Shown here: in pieces, positions 18,801 to 26,308 of the stretch
How the letters are laid out: the number at the start of each line of letters is the position of its first letter
How positions within the stretch are numbered: the stretch's first letter is position 1
DNA from: Bacteroidota bacterium
Lineage (GTDB): Bacteria > Bacteroidota > Bacteroidia > AKYH767-A > OLB10
Reading direction: 5' to 3'
Length of the DNA: 47,461 nucleotides
NCBI GenBank assembly: GCA_016721435.1
Contig: JADKIC010000047.1
Location: 1 to 47,461, forward strand
Notes under the pieces: generated by a model
Told to the model about the DNA's origin: nothing
Databases searched by the model: none
What the model saw: the letters and a program-made list of their open reading frames with translations, nothing else
Program-made: the position numbers and the translations under genes

Positions 18801-20437
18801 GCATAATTATACAAGGGCAGTTTGGTGCAGCTTAACTCCAATATCCGGGTTGCCTGGCTCACCGTTAATGTACTATCAAACGATAGCATAAGCGCCATTA
18901 CACCGGCAGCCGCTGGACAGGCAACCGAGGTACCATAATAACTATCAAAATAATCACCTCCTGCACCTGAATTGGTATTACCTCCATTCGCACCTTGTAT
19001 GTCGGCTGTAGGTACTGCAACACAAGGGGCAACAACATCAAGGCCTTGGCCATAATTGGCTCCCCACCACCATAGTCCATCGCAGGAGGTTGGTGATTTT
19101 CGTTCTCCACACATGGATATACCCCCTACTGCAATTACCTGCGGATTGCTGGCGGGATAAGACACAGAAGAATTAAAATTGGCACTTGCGCAAAACACGA
19201 CGCAACCTTTACCTCCACGGCCAAGTGTAACTGCTCTGTCTATCGCATCATCAATTACACTGCTTACTGCACTAATCCATGAATTGGAGATTACATCAGC
19301 CCCCTGTAATCTTACATAATCAAAACAGGCCGCTGCCGATAAATCTGTAAATGGAATATTTGCACCGAAAAGAACAGCAGGAATTATTTTACAATTGGGC
19401 GCAACACCGGCCACACCAATACCATTGTTAGCAATTGCACCAATGATACCTGCACAAGCAGTGCCGTGGGCATCTGTTGGATAGGTGTACCCGCCATCAC
19501 CTGGATTAGACGTCATCGTTGCACCGTTAAATCCCTGTAGCAAATTCGCTTGAAGATCAGGATGGGTCAGATCAACCCCTTCATCAATAACGCCAATTTT
19601 AATATTGGGGTTGCCCATGGTTATATCCCATGCCTGCAGTATTTTCATGTCAACACCGGGAGTGCCGTTATACTGAGCAGCAGAACCTATGTTATTGTGC
19701 GCCCATTGCAGATTATACAAAGGATCGTTTGGAGGGGCAGATGCTTTAACATCGTATGTGCTCTTATTGGGTTCGGCGTATTCGAAAAGTTGGCTTTCAT
19801 AAAAAAGATTGGCCATGGCAAGTCCATCATACCTACCTTGAAAGCCAGCGGCAAGTATATATATATCCTCTTGAAAAGGATATTTTTTCACCAGTTTACA
19901 ACCGGCTCTATCCATCAGCTCCTGCACCTTAGCAAAGCTGACAGACTTTTTTAATTTCACGATGAAGTCTCTTCCGTAACTAACATATTTTCCTGATGAG
20001 GTTTTAAAAACGGGACGGGCATATAACAAGTCAGGAGAATTTTTCAATTTTGTAACTGCAGCAGCAATTTCTGTATTTCGTACGTCTTTTCCAACCTTAA
20101 TGAGCACCTGATTGGTAAAGGAAATTTCCTGTAATGAATCTTCGGAAACAGCAATCAATTTTGCTATTGAACTTTTATGTTCTGCAAAAGACCGGCCCGG
20201 TGCCAGCTCAATAATTAATCGGTCATAAGAAACAGGGTAATACACCTTTTCTCCTTTGTAGTAATAAGAGATCTGCTCTCTTGATTGCGCATTTGTTATG
20301 TTAAGTGAGAACAGGAAAATGGCAAGTGTAATTGCTATAAAATATTTCCTCTGCAGGTTTTCAGCAAACAGTTTAGTGTTGCTGCCTGGCATTGTTCTAA
20401 ATGCGGAATTAAGTTTTAGTGTAAGGCAGTTTATCAT
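15870..20437 (-). pseudogene. S8 subtilase fused to a collagen-like protein (one frameshift)
   Basis: Reads as about 1520 residues if one base is restored near 18078 (GGTTCC for GGTTTCC, inside a GEVED domain). From the start at 20437: long n-region and signal peptide ending NITNAQ, two propeptide-like segments (about 60-230), and a subtilase domain with Asp285 (VIDEGVD), His324 (DAHGTACAG) and Ser504 (YYGTSVACPAA). Ig-like, GEVED, Ig-like, a galactose-binding-like module (17225-17667) and PKD-like sequence follow. Then, after ITIAQSQVP, comes the mature part of a collagen-like protein (AIPYQAVARDLAGNV, Gly-X-Y triplets, C1q-like domain, end TLSVIQ), paralogous to the next two genes. All catalytic residues are present. 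ATG at 20392 is an alternative start. Probably a collagen-tethered extracellular protease and first gene of a unit running to 12879. Confidence 0.75.
17225..17667 (-). repeat. Galactose-binding-like module, copy 3
   Basis: Lies in the subtilase fusion. Motifs ANQILGAPNVYPSYGS, NFIDIYETYMPGAIDTVYIK, SEIRIAINCAAIQSWNEIDA. Very close in DNA to copies 1 and 4, so recently copied between genes. Confidence 0.6.
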
Positions 20438-20480
20438 AAAAGTTGGAATTACAATTTGCAGAGTGTTAATAATTATATCG

Positions 20481-20528
20481 TAAATGTATGATTAACCGAA
20501 TTTGGCCACACTACCCATAATGGGTAGT
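20481..20528 (-). promoter_or_regulatory. Palindrome plus -7 element of the subtilase unit
   Basis: ACTACCCATAATGGGTAGT (20510-20528) is the most regular copy: perfect 7-bp arms, and the half-site TACCCAT/ATGGGTA extends to the centre. On the minus strand TACATTTA (20481-20488) follows after 21 bp; it differs from TAnnTTTG only in the last base, as in the response-regulator promoter. The start codon is about 45 bases on. Confidence 0.6.
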
Positions 20529-20554
20529 TTTGACGGTGTTTTGTGAACTTTGAA

Positions 20555-20588
20555 AAAAGAGTTCGTCGACTCATCGACTAACTCTTTT
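20555..20588 (-). terminator. Intrinsic terminator of the M36 peptidase gene
   Basis: On the minus strand AAAAGAGTTAGTCGA pairs with TCGACGAACTCTTTT (15 bp, one mismatch) around a 4-nt loop and runs into a TTTTTTC tract, about 60 bases past the stop at 20646. It isolates the M36 gene from the palindromic promoter that starts the subtilase unit just beyond. Confidence 0.8.
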
Positions 20589-20645
20589 CCTATCTAACAA
20601 ATTACCTGACACTTAATATTTCTTATTTGCGTTTTTCAAACGTAT

Positions 20646-20965
20646 CTATTGCGTAAAATCAAACGTAGTATTATTTCCCAGCGTAACCGGCAATTTGCTC
20701 CACGTTTCGATAGTATTGCGGCTGCGGATAACAATGTAATAATTCCCTCCTATGAATGCACCGGGTAAAGTAAGTTGCGCCCATCCATTCGTATGTAAAG
20801 CTACGGTGTTGGAAGAAACAATCGTTACAGGATTCAGCTGATCGTGCAACTCAACAATAATACTATCGCATATCAGGGGATCTGAAACGATACCTGCATT
20901 AAACAATACAGCTTGCATCGATCCACCGGGCAGATAATATCCTTCAATAAACGCTTTCAGGTTTA
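20646..20965 (-). repeat. Shared C-terminal FDFTQ module, copy in the M36 peptidase
   Basis: Third copy of the module at 6563-6890 and 12879-13200. Here LNLKAFIEGYYLPGGSMQ, VELHDQLNPVTIV, YYIVIRSRNTIETWS and the final FDFTQ. In both peptidases it is directly preceded by the same GNGCSG/VSTTVNVC linker. Confidence 0.7.
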
Positions 20966-23900
20966 AATTAAGGGTACAGACATTTACTGTGGTACTAACT
21001 GATGGACTGGCTCCGCTACATCCGTTTCCATCAGTAACTGTTACCGTAAATGTTCCGGCAGTGCTAACGCTAATGGTTGGAGTGGTGGCACCCGTTGACC
21101 ATAAATAGCTATAAACGTTCTGCGTTCCTATTGCCACTGCGTCAATTTCATTCCAACTTTGTATCGAAGTACAATTGATTGCAATGCGAATTTCCGAAAC
21201 ATTAAATGTGGTCATGGGGAAACTGATGTGTAATATACGGGCAGTGCTATTGCTGAATAATGCTGCTGTGGTAGAATACACCACTTCAAATAATCCGGTA
21301 GCGGGGTTTTTTACATAAACCGTATCAATAGCTCCCGGCATATAGGTTTCGTAAATGTCAATAAAATTAATCGGGGATGCATTCGCAAATCCAAGCTCAA
21401 TAAACTCCCTCGGATCTCCATTCGGTGACCAGGCTTGGGGAATACTTCCATAAAAAGGATATACATCCGGTGCGCCAAGTATTTGGTTGGCGCTCCAAGC
21501 CGTTGGCGTATATTGGGAGCTGAAATTAATAACAGTTGATGCATACCGCTGATCAATGATATTGGCAGCGGGTGAAGATAAAGTTGTTGAACTGCCATCG
21601 CAAATTGACAAACTACCAGTGATTGATGGAACCGGATTTGCATTCACTGTAACCGGTAATGTTGCTACCGCCAGGCATCCGGTTCCATCGGCAACAACCA
21701 CGGTATAAATTGTAGATGCAGCCGGATAAACTGTTTGCATAGCACCGCTTAAATTGCCGGGCATCCAGTTGTATGAAAACGCAGCAGGAGCGAAACGCCA
21801 TCCTTCATTGTTAGCTGAAAATATGGCAGAATTTCTTCCCGGGATCACTACACCAACTGTTCCTCCAAGATTCTCAATCCCCTGAACAGCTGCTAGCCCA
21901 CTGCTAATGGTGTCAACATGTAATTCGATAATGTTGCTTGTTTCATACAATAAAGCTTGCACACTAACCGGTTTAGTTATTTGGTTATAATAAGATGTAC
22001 CAAAATTAACCACCAGTATCCTGTTAGGAGCAATGCCGGTTGTAAAATAATTTATAGCAGAACCCGCGTTTGCAGGATTTAAATCGGCCTTAAGTAATGC
22101 AATAAAATTATTTGGTGATGCTGTGCTTGGTATTGCTACTCCATAACTTGTGGTAGATGCTGTTGTGTTGAACGTAATAAATCCATTAGAGCAGATTTTA
22201 AATTGCGTGTATGGAAATCCATAATAACTAAAACTAAATCCTATTGGCAAAGATGCGGATAATTGATCATCGGTTAATGAAACAGCAGTTCCTGTTCCGG
22301 CAACTGGCGCATAAGGAATACTTGAAAATCCATATTGAGAACCGGTTGATGTTGAATTTGTAACATTTAACTGAACCGAATCACCTGCACAAATAGAGGA
22401 AGGCGTTGCTGTTGCTGTAGCTGTAAAAGCCGATTGAACAGTTATAGAAATAGTTGCCGAATCTGAATTAATTCCATCATAAGCCACCAGCTTAACTATA
22501 TAAGTGCCGGCATAAGGATATTGATGTGGTGGCGGACTCTGCAAGGTTGAAGTTGTTTGATCGCCAAAATCCCAAAGGTAACTTGTTGCCAACTGTGATG
22601 TATTGGTGAATACAACCGATTCATCACATTTGACAGTAGTTTTATCAGCATAAAACCTTGCTCTTACTCTAAGAGCAACTACATGCACTACATGCGTAAC
22701 TGAATCACTGCCTGCATTATTTGTGGCAACAAGTTTTACATCATAATCTCCGGCTGTTGTGTAAGTATGTGATGAAGAAAATCCCGGAGTTGAAGTACCA
22801 TCCCCAAAATCCATAAAGTAAGAACATGCTTCTGTGGACTGATTAACAAAAGTAACACTACTACCTTCGAAAACGTAGCTGCTGTATAACATATTAAAAG
22901 AAGCATCAGGATTTTGTGATGCATAAATTGTATGCGTTATTGTATCATTGCCCGATGCATTTGTTGCAGTTAATTTAACATTATAATTGCCGGCTGATGA
23001 ATACGTATGAGTAGGATTTGCAAGTGTTGAAGATGTTGCATCACCAAAGCTCCACAAATACGATGTCGCAAATTGCGATTGATTGGTAAATGAAACCGTG
23101 TTGCTGCATGAAAGAGATTTAACATTAGATTTAAATGCAGCTTCAGGCAATGTACCGCAACCAGCCGGAAGATTAAACCCTGCAGTAATTGTTGTTGCAG
23201 AACTCGAAGCCCCTTGTGATGCATTTAGTCCCATTCCTCTGCGGGCAAATGCCTGCCAAATTCTGCAAGCATGTGCACCTCCGTACAAAAGTGTGTCAGC
23301 ATTTAAAATTGCATTGCGTGCATCTATAAAACCCGGATTGCAGGGTTGCAGTTTCATTCCCTGAATCACCAATCTTAAGGCAATATAATTTCCTGATGAA
23401 GTGTTTGCCCATGTATTATCAAAACCTAAATCATCAATTAAATTCCAGCTCATATCCCAAAGTGCACTGCACCAGATTTCGCCGGTGTTGTGCACTTGTG
23501 TACTTCGTGTAATTCCATAAGCAGTTGTGCCTGAAGTTCCATAAGCGCCAAGTTCAAGCGGATCGATAATCATATCAGTTGAATATTGCTTGCGTCTGAT
23601 ACCGGCACCACTTGGAGTTTGCCCTAGCAGATAGGTTCCTATGCCTCTTGCATTTGCTCCATTATCTCCCGGCTCCATTGTAAGCATTAACCCAAAATAA
23701 TCGCTCCAGCCTTCGCCCATGCCACCCGACTGTATATTGTTTAAGCAGCTTGAATTTGCAGGTCCCCCGGTTAAACGATTCGAAACACCGTGTCCATACT
23801 CATGAACAATGACTCCGTTGTCGAATGATGCATCTCTATCTGGATTTGAGTTTGTCCACAAGTACATTTGCATACGAGGTGCACTTCCATCTGTCGGAGT

Positions 23901-25112
23901 TGAAAAATTTGCATTGTTAGTGCCTGAACCATCCATGGCTTCGGCTTTAACCTGATCGTTTCCTGACCCACCATTGCCATAATTATTTTGCTGAAAATTT
24001 CCGGCCACTTCATCAAATCCAAAATGGTACAATATATCGTGTAACCGGTTATTCATGTAAAACAAATTGGTCACAGAAGCGTCTCTGTTTATAAATGGTA
24101 TCGCCCCGGCAGTGAAAGGAAAATTAAAGTCAAGGTTTGAGCCTCCGTTTGCTGAATACTCAATAATATTATTAGCATCTGCATCGGTTCCGGCATACAC
24201 ATTATTACCATTTGTTATGGTATAATCTGCTCCCATTACTCCATTAACATCATGCCATCCGTATGGTGATGCAATGGGATCAGCATCATCGCTAATTAAG
24301 TTTCGCGAACCAAAACTTGGTGCTTCAAGCGGTAATGGAAAAATAGTATAAATCGGAGCTGGAACAGGTGAAGGTGAAGGTGAAGGTGAAGGTGAAGGTG
24401 AAGGTGAAGGTGCTGTTGCTGTTGCTGTTGCTGTTGATGGATTCATCATTTCAACATCGTGCTTTTCGAAAGTACATTCAACCGTAAAATTATTTTTCTC
24501 AATAAAGTTTCCTGTAGATGCATCAATGCGAACATTCCACCAGTCGTTTGTGCCACGAACTTCAATGCTCACATTCCAGGCAAGTAAAACTGTTTTTTCT
24601 GTTGGCTGATAAACCAATTGCACTTTTATATCATGATCAGAATAATCAGATCCATCAAAGGTAAATGTGTTTGTTGCTTCATCTTTCGAAATCAAATTAA
24701 GACTTGATATTTCTTTGCCATTGATATTTCTCATCGCAAAGCCGATTGCATCAGCTGCACTAATAACTGGTTTATCGGCATTAACTTTTCTTTCGAGATG
24801 ACTTATAAATACAGGAGCAAAACTCACCACTTTGTTATCCTTTATTGCAATTGAACTCACACCATTAAATACAATAATGTTATGATAACGCTGATTAATA
24901 TAGGTAAAAGTAATTCCGGACGATTTATCGAGATAGGAATTCGATGGATACCAATCGCTGATGTCACTTTGCAACCATTGGTTACGTTCAAGTTGTTGCT
25001 TCAGGTAATTGTTAATTAGATTTGCGTTTTCCTGTGCGTTAACACGAAACATGGTTAAAAGTATCAGTACTATAAGAGCGACATTACTTTTCTGAAGTAG
25101 CTTTCTTGTCAT
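20646..25112 (-). CDS. Secreted M36 (fungalysin) metallopeptidase with PKD domains
   Basis: 1488 residues. Signal peptide MTRKLLQKSNVALIVLILL ending RVNAQ. Residues about 30-220 form an FTP/PepSY-like propeptide. A Pro-Ser linker (PSPSPSPSP) leads to the catalytic domain with HEYGH at 437-441 and the third zinc ligand Glu467 in GEGWSDYFG, the M36 signature. Three PKD-type domains follow (YLWSFGDATSST, YFMDFGDGTST, YLWDFGDQTTST), then a domain with FSYYGFPYTQFKICSNGFI, an Ig-like segment, a galactose-binding-like module (21117-21560) and the FDFTQ C-terminal module. Predicted broad extracellular protease, zymogen-activated. It is the only large secreted protein in the left half with no frame disruption besides the M43 enzyme. 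Own palindromic promoter and strong terminator. Confidence 0.9.
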   Translation of the reverse strand: MTRKLLQKSNVALIVLILLTMFRVNAQENANLINNYLKQQLERNQWLQSDISDWYPSNSYLDKSSGITFTYINQRYHNIIVFNGVSSIAIKDNKVVSFAPVFISHLERKVNADKPVISAADAIGFAMRNINGKEISSLNLISKDEATNTFTFDGSDYSDHDIKVQLVYQPTEKTVLLAWNVSIEVRGTNDWWNVRIDASTGNFIEKNNFTVECTFEKHDVEMMNPSTATATATAPSPSPSPSPSPSPSPVPAPIYTIFPLPLEAPSFGSRNLISDDADPIASPYGWHDVNGVMGADYTITNGNNVYAGTDADANNIIEYSANGGSNLDFNFPFTAGAIPFINRDASVTNLFYMNNRLHDILYHFGFDEVAGNFQQNNYGNGGSGNDQVKAEAMDGSGTNNANFSTPTDGSAPRMQMYLWTNSNPDRDASFDNGVIVHEYGHGVSNRLTGGPANSSCLNNIQSGGMGEGWSDYFGLMLTMEPGDNGANARGIGTYLLGQTPSGAGIRRKQYSTDMIIDPLELGAYGTSGTTAYGITRSTQVHNTGEIWCSALWDMSWNLIDDLGFDNTWANTSSGNYIALRLVIQGMKLQPCNPGFIDARNAILNADTLLYGGAHACRIWQAFARRGMGLNASQGASSSATTITAGFNLPAGCGTLPEAAFKSNVKSLSCSNTVSFTNQSQFATSYLWSFGDATSSTLANPTHTYSSAGNYNVKLTATNASGNDTITHTIYASQNPDASFNMLYSSYVFEGSSVTFVNQSTEACSYFMDFGDGTSTPGFSSSHTYTTAGDYDVKLVATNNAGSDSVTHVVHVVALRVRARFYADKTTVKCDESVVFTNTSQLATSYLWDFGDQTTSTLQSPPPHQYPYAGTYIVKLVAYDGINSDSATISITVQSAFTATATATPSSICAGDSVQLNVTNSTSTGSQYGFSSIPYAPVAGTGTAVSLTDDQLSASLPIGFSFSYYGFPYTQFKICSNGFITFNTTASTTSYGVAIPSTASPNNFIALLKADLNPANAGSAINYFTTGIAPNRILVVNFGTSYYNQITKPVSVQALLYETSNIIELHVDTISSGLAAVQGIENLGGTVGVVIPGRNSAIFSANNEGWRFAPAAFSYNWMPGNLSGAMQTVYPAASTIYTVVVADGTGCLAVATLPVTVNANPVPSITGSLSICDGSSTTLSSPAANIIDQRYASTVINFSSQYTPTAWSANQILGAPDVYPFYGSIPQAWSPNGDPREFIELGFANASPINFIDIYETYMPGAIDTVYVKNPATGLFEVVYSTTAALFSNSTARILHISFPMTTFNVSEIRIAINCTSIQSWNEIDAVAIGTQNVYSYLWSTGATTPTISVSTAGTFTVTVTDGNGCSGASPSVSTTVNVCTLNLNLKAFIEGYYLPGGSMQAVLFNAGIVSDPLICDSIIVELHDQLNPVTIVSSNTVALHTNGWAQLTLPGAFIGGNYYIVIRSRNTIETWSKLPVTLGNNTTFDFTQ
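21117..21560 (-). repeat. Galactose-binding-like module, copy 4
   Basis: Copy in the M36 peptidase: ANQILGAPDVYPFYGS, DIYETYMPGAIDTVYVK, INCTSIQSWNEIDAVAIG. Near-identical DNA to copy 1 in the M43 enzyme, including the linker to the C-terminal module, so both were probably copied as one cassette. Confidence 0.6.
24367..24435 (-). repeat. Hexanucleotide microsatellite coding a Ser-Pro / Thr-Ala linker
   Basis: Seven GGTGAA units followed by about four GCTGTT units (plus strand) encode Pro-Ser and Thr-Ala pairs between propeptide and catalytic domain of the M36 peptidase. Changes by whole units keep the frame, so linker length can vary without inactivation. Confidence 0.8.
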
Positions 25113-25310
25113 AATAAAGAGCGTTAATTAATTATAGTTGAGATGTGGATATCGGGAAAGAAGGTAATTGGTAATGATCGCCTCTTACTGTTTTGCATAT
25201 AGTATTGGGAAGCTGTTTATTCATTTTAATTTGCTTTAATGTCATTATAATAATTTTCAGCCCATCAAACACTGTCAAATTCTCTGGAAGTCGTTCATAA
25301 TGGAGATTGT

Positions 25311-25358
25311 CAAATGTAGAATTAACCGCAGTTGGTCACACTACCTATAATCGGTAGT
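25311..25358 (-). promoter_or_regulatory. Palindrome plus -7 element of the M36 peptidase gene
   Basis: ACTACCTATAATCGGTAGT (25340-25358) keeps the 19-bp form with imperfect inner arms. On the minus strand TACATTTG (25311-25318) follows after 21 bp. Unlike the other sites, the start codon is about 200 bases downstream, leaving an unusually long leader (25113-25305) in which I see no other feature. Confidence 0.55.
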
Positions 25359-25580
25359 TTTGCTTCGGCAAGCTCAGCACAAGTGATGGAGGAAGACTGC
25401 ATCTTACCGCAAAAAGGGACAGGTCTACAAGCGGCCCCACCAGTGGAAGGAAAGTTAAATGACTATCAGCATGCCTGTTCGACCCCGATGGGATCTCCGC
25501 TTTACATGGCGAATGTTAACTATAAACATCCGACCCGTGTTAAAGCGAACCTTGACCGGGAAGATTACCGGGAAATTTAA
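25359..25580. repeat. Copy D of the upstream repeat block
   Basis: Repeats the phrases GCTTCGGCAAGCTCAGCACA, CCGCAAAAAGGGACAGGTCT and GACCCCGATGGGATCTCCGC seen near 3530-3680, more than 20 kb away. It fills the gap between the M36 promoter and the response-regulator stop codon. Open frames across it on the plus strand share no features with known proteins. Confidence 0.5.
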
Positions 25581-25588
25581 ACCGGCTC

Positions 25589-26239
25589 TTAAAAACTCAA
25601 AAGAGATTTCCCCTTGCCTCTTGAAATCAGTTCATCCCGCGAATGAACATGCAGGATTTCATAAATGTTTTTTACATGATAGCGCACAGTGTCCACAGAG
25701 ATGAAAAGTTTTTCGGCAATCAACTTATAGCTCATGCCATTAAAAATGCAATCGAGAATTTCCTGCTGCCTTTCGTTGAGCTGTGAGTGGTCATTAGTGG
25801 GCAGCGCCGGCTTTTTAGTTCGAAATACCTCGAGAATTTTATGTGCAATGCTGGGAGTCATGGGCGCTCCACCTGTAGCTGCTTCGCGAATAGATTCAAG
25901 GATGCGCGAAGGCGGGGTGTTTTTTAAAATATAACCCGATGCACCTGCAGTAATGGATTGAAATATTCTTTCATTGTCATTGAAAACCGTTTGCATGATG
26001 ACCATAATTCCGGGATGTGTCTGGTTAATTTTTCCAACGGCTTCAATGCCATTCATTCCTCCTGGAAGATCAATATCCATGAGAATAACATCAGGACCAG
26101 CTGATTCGACTTTTCGCATCAGGTCAGTGCAATCCGCATATGCACCGGTGCAGACGAAACCCTCGCTTCCGTTTATCAGCTGGAAGAGGCTGTCACGCAA
26201 CAGCGGATTATCTTCAAAAATGGCGACTTTGATATTCAT
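25589..26239 (-). CDS. NarL/FixJ-family response regulator
   Basis: 216 residues, usual length for the family. The receiver domain (1-120) has the acidic pair Glu9-Asp10, phospho-acceptor Asp55 in VILMDIDLPG, and the conserved Lys in GYILKN. A LuxR-type helix-turn-helix follows (about 150-210: LNERQQEILDCI, KLIAEKLFISVDTVRYHVKN). It lies 70 bases behind a TPR histidine kinase with a matching HisKA_3 transmitter, so the two form a two-component pair. Its own promoter contains the palindrome that precedes the neighbouring secreted-protein genes, so I infer that it binds this palindrome and regulates both itself and the cluster. Binding has not been shown; the match of the half-site to the NarL heptamer is the supporting clue. 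Confidence 0.93.
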   Translation of the reverse strand: MNIKVAIFEDNPLLRDSLFQLINGSEGFVCTGAYADCTDLMRKVESAGPDVILMDIDLPGGMNGIEAVGKINQTHPGIMVIMQTVFNDNERIFQSITAGASGYILKNTPPSRILESIREAATGGAPMTPSIAHKILEVFRTKKPALPTNDHSQLNERQQEILDCIFNGMSYKLIAEKLFISVDTVRYHVKNIYEILHVHSRDELISRGKGKSLLSF

Positions 26240-26251
26240 GGTTTGTGGAGG

Positions 26252-26298
26252 TAAATGTAAAACTTAATTTAGAGAAATGACTACCGATATCGGGTAGT
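26252..26298 (-). promoter_or_regulatory. Palindrome plus -7 element of the response-regulator gene
   Basis: On the minus strand ACTACCCGATATCGGTAGT (26280-26298), TACATTTA (26252-26259) after 20 bp, and ATG only 12 bases later. The layout equals that of the secreted-protein promoters, and the short distance predicts a leader of under ten bases. It lies between the kinase stop codon and the regulator start, so the regulator can be transcribed independently of the kinase. Confidence 0.6.
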
Positions 26299-26308
26299 TG
26301 TCATTTTA

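Noticed and set aside
25332..25704. Plus-strand open frames in block D and opposite the regulator gene
   Set aside because: Same block as above, and the second overlaps the well-supported response regulator.
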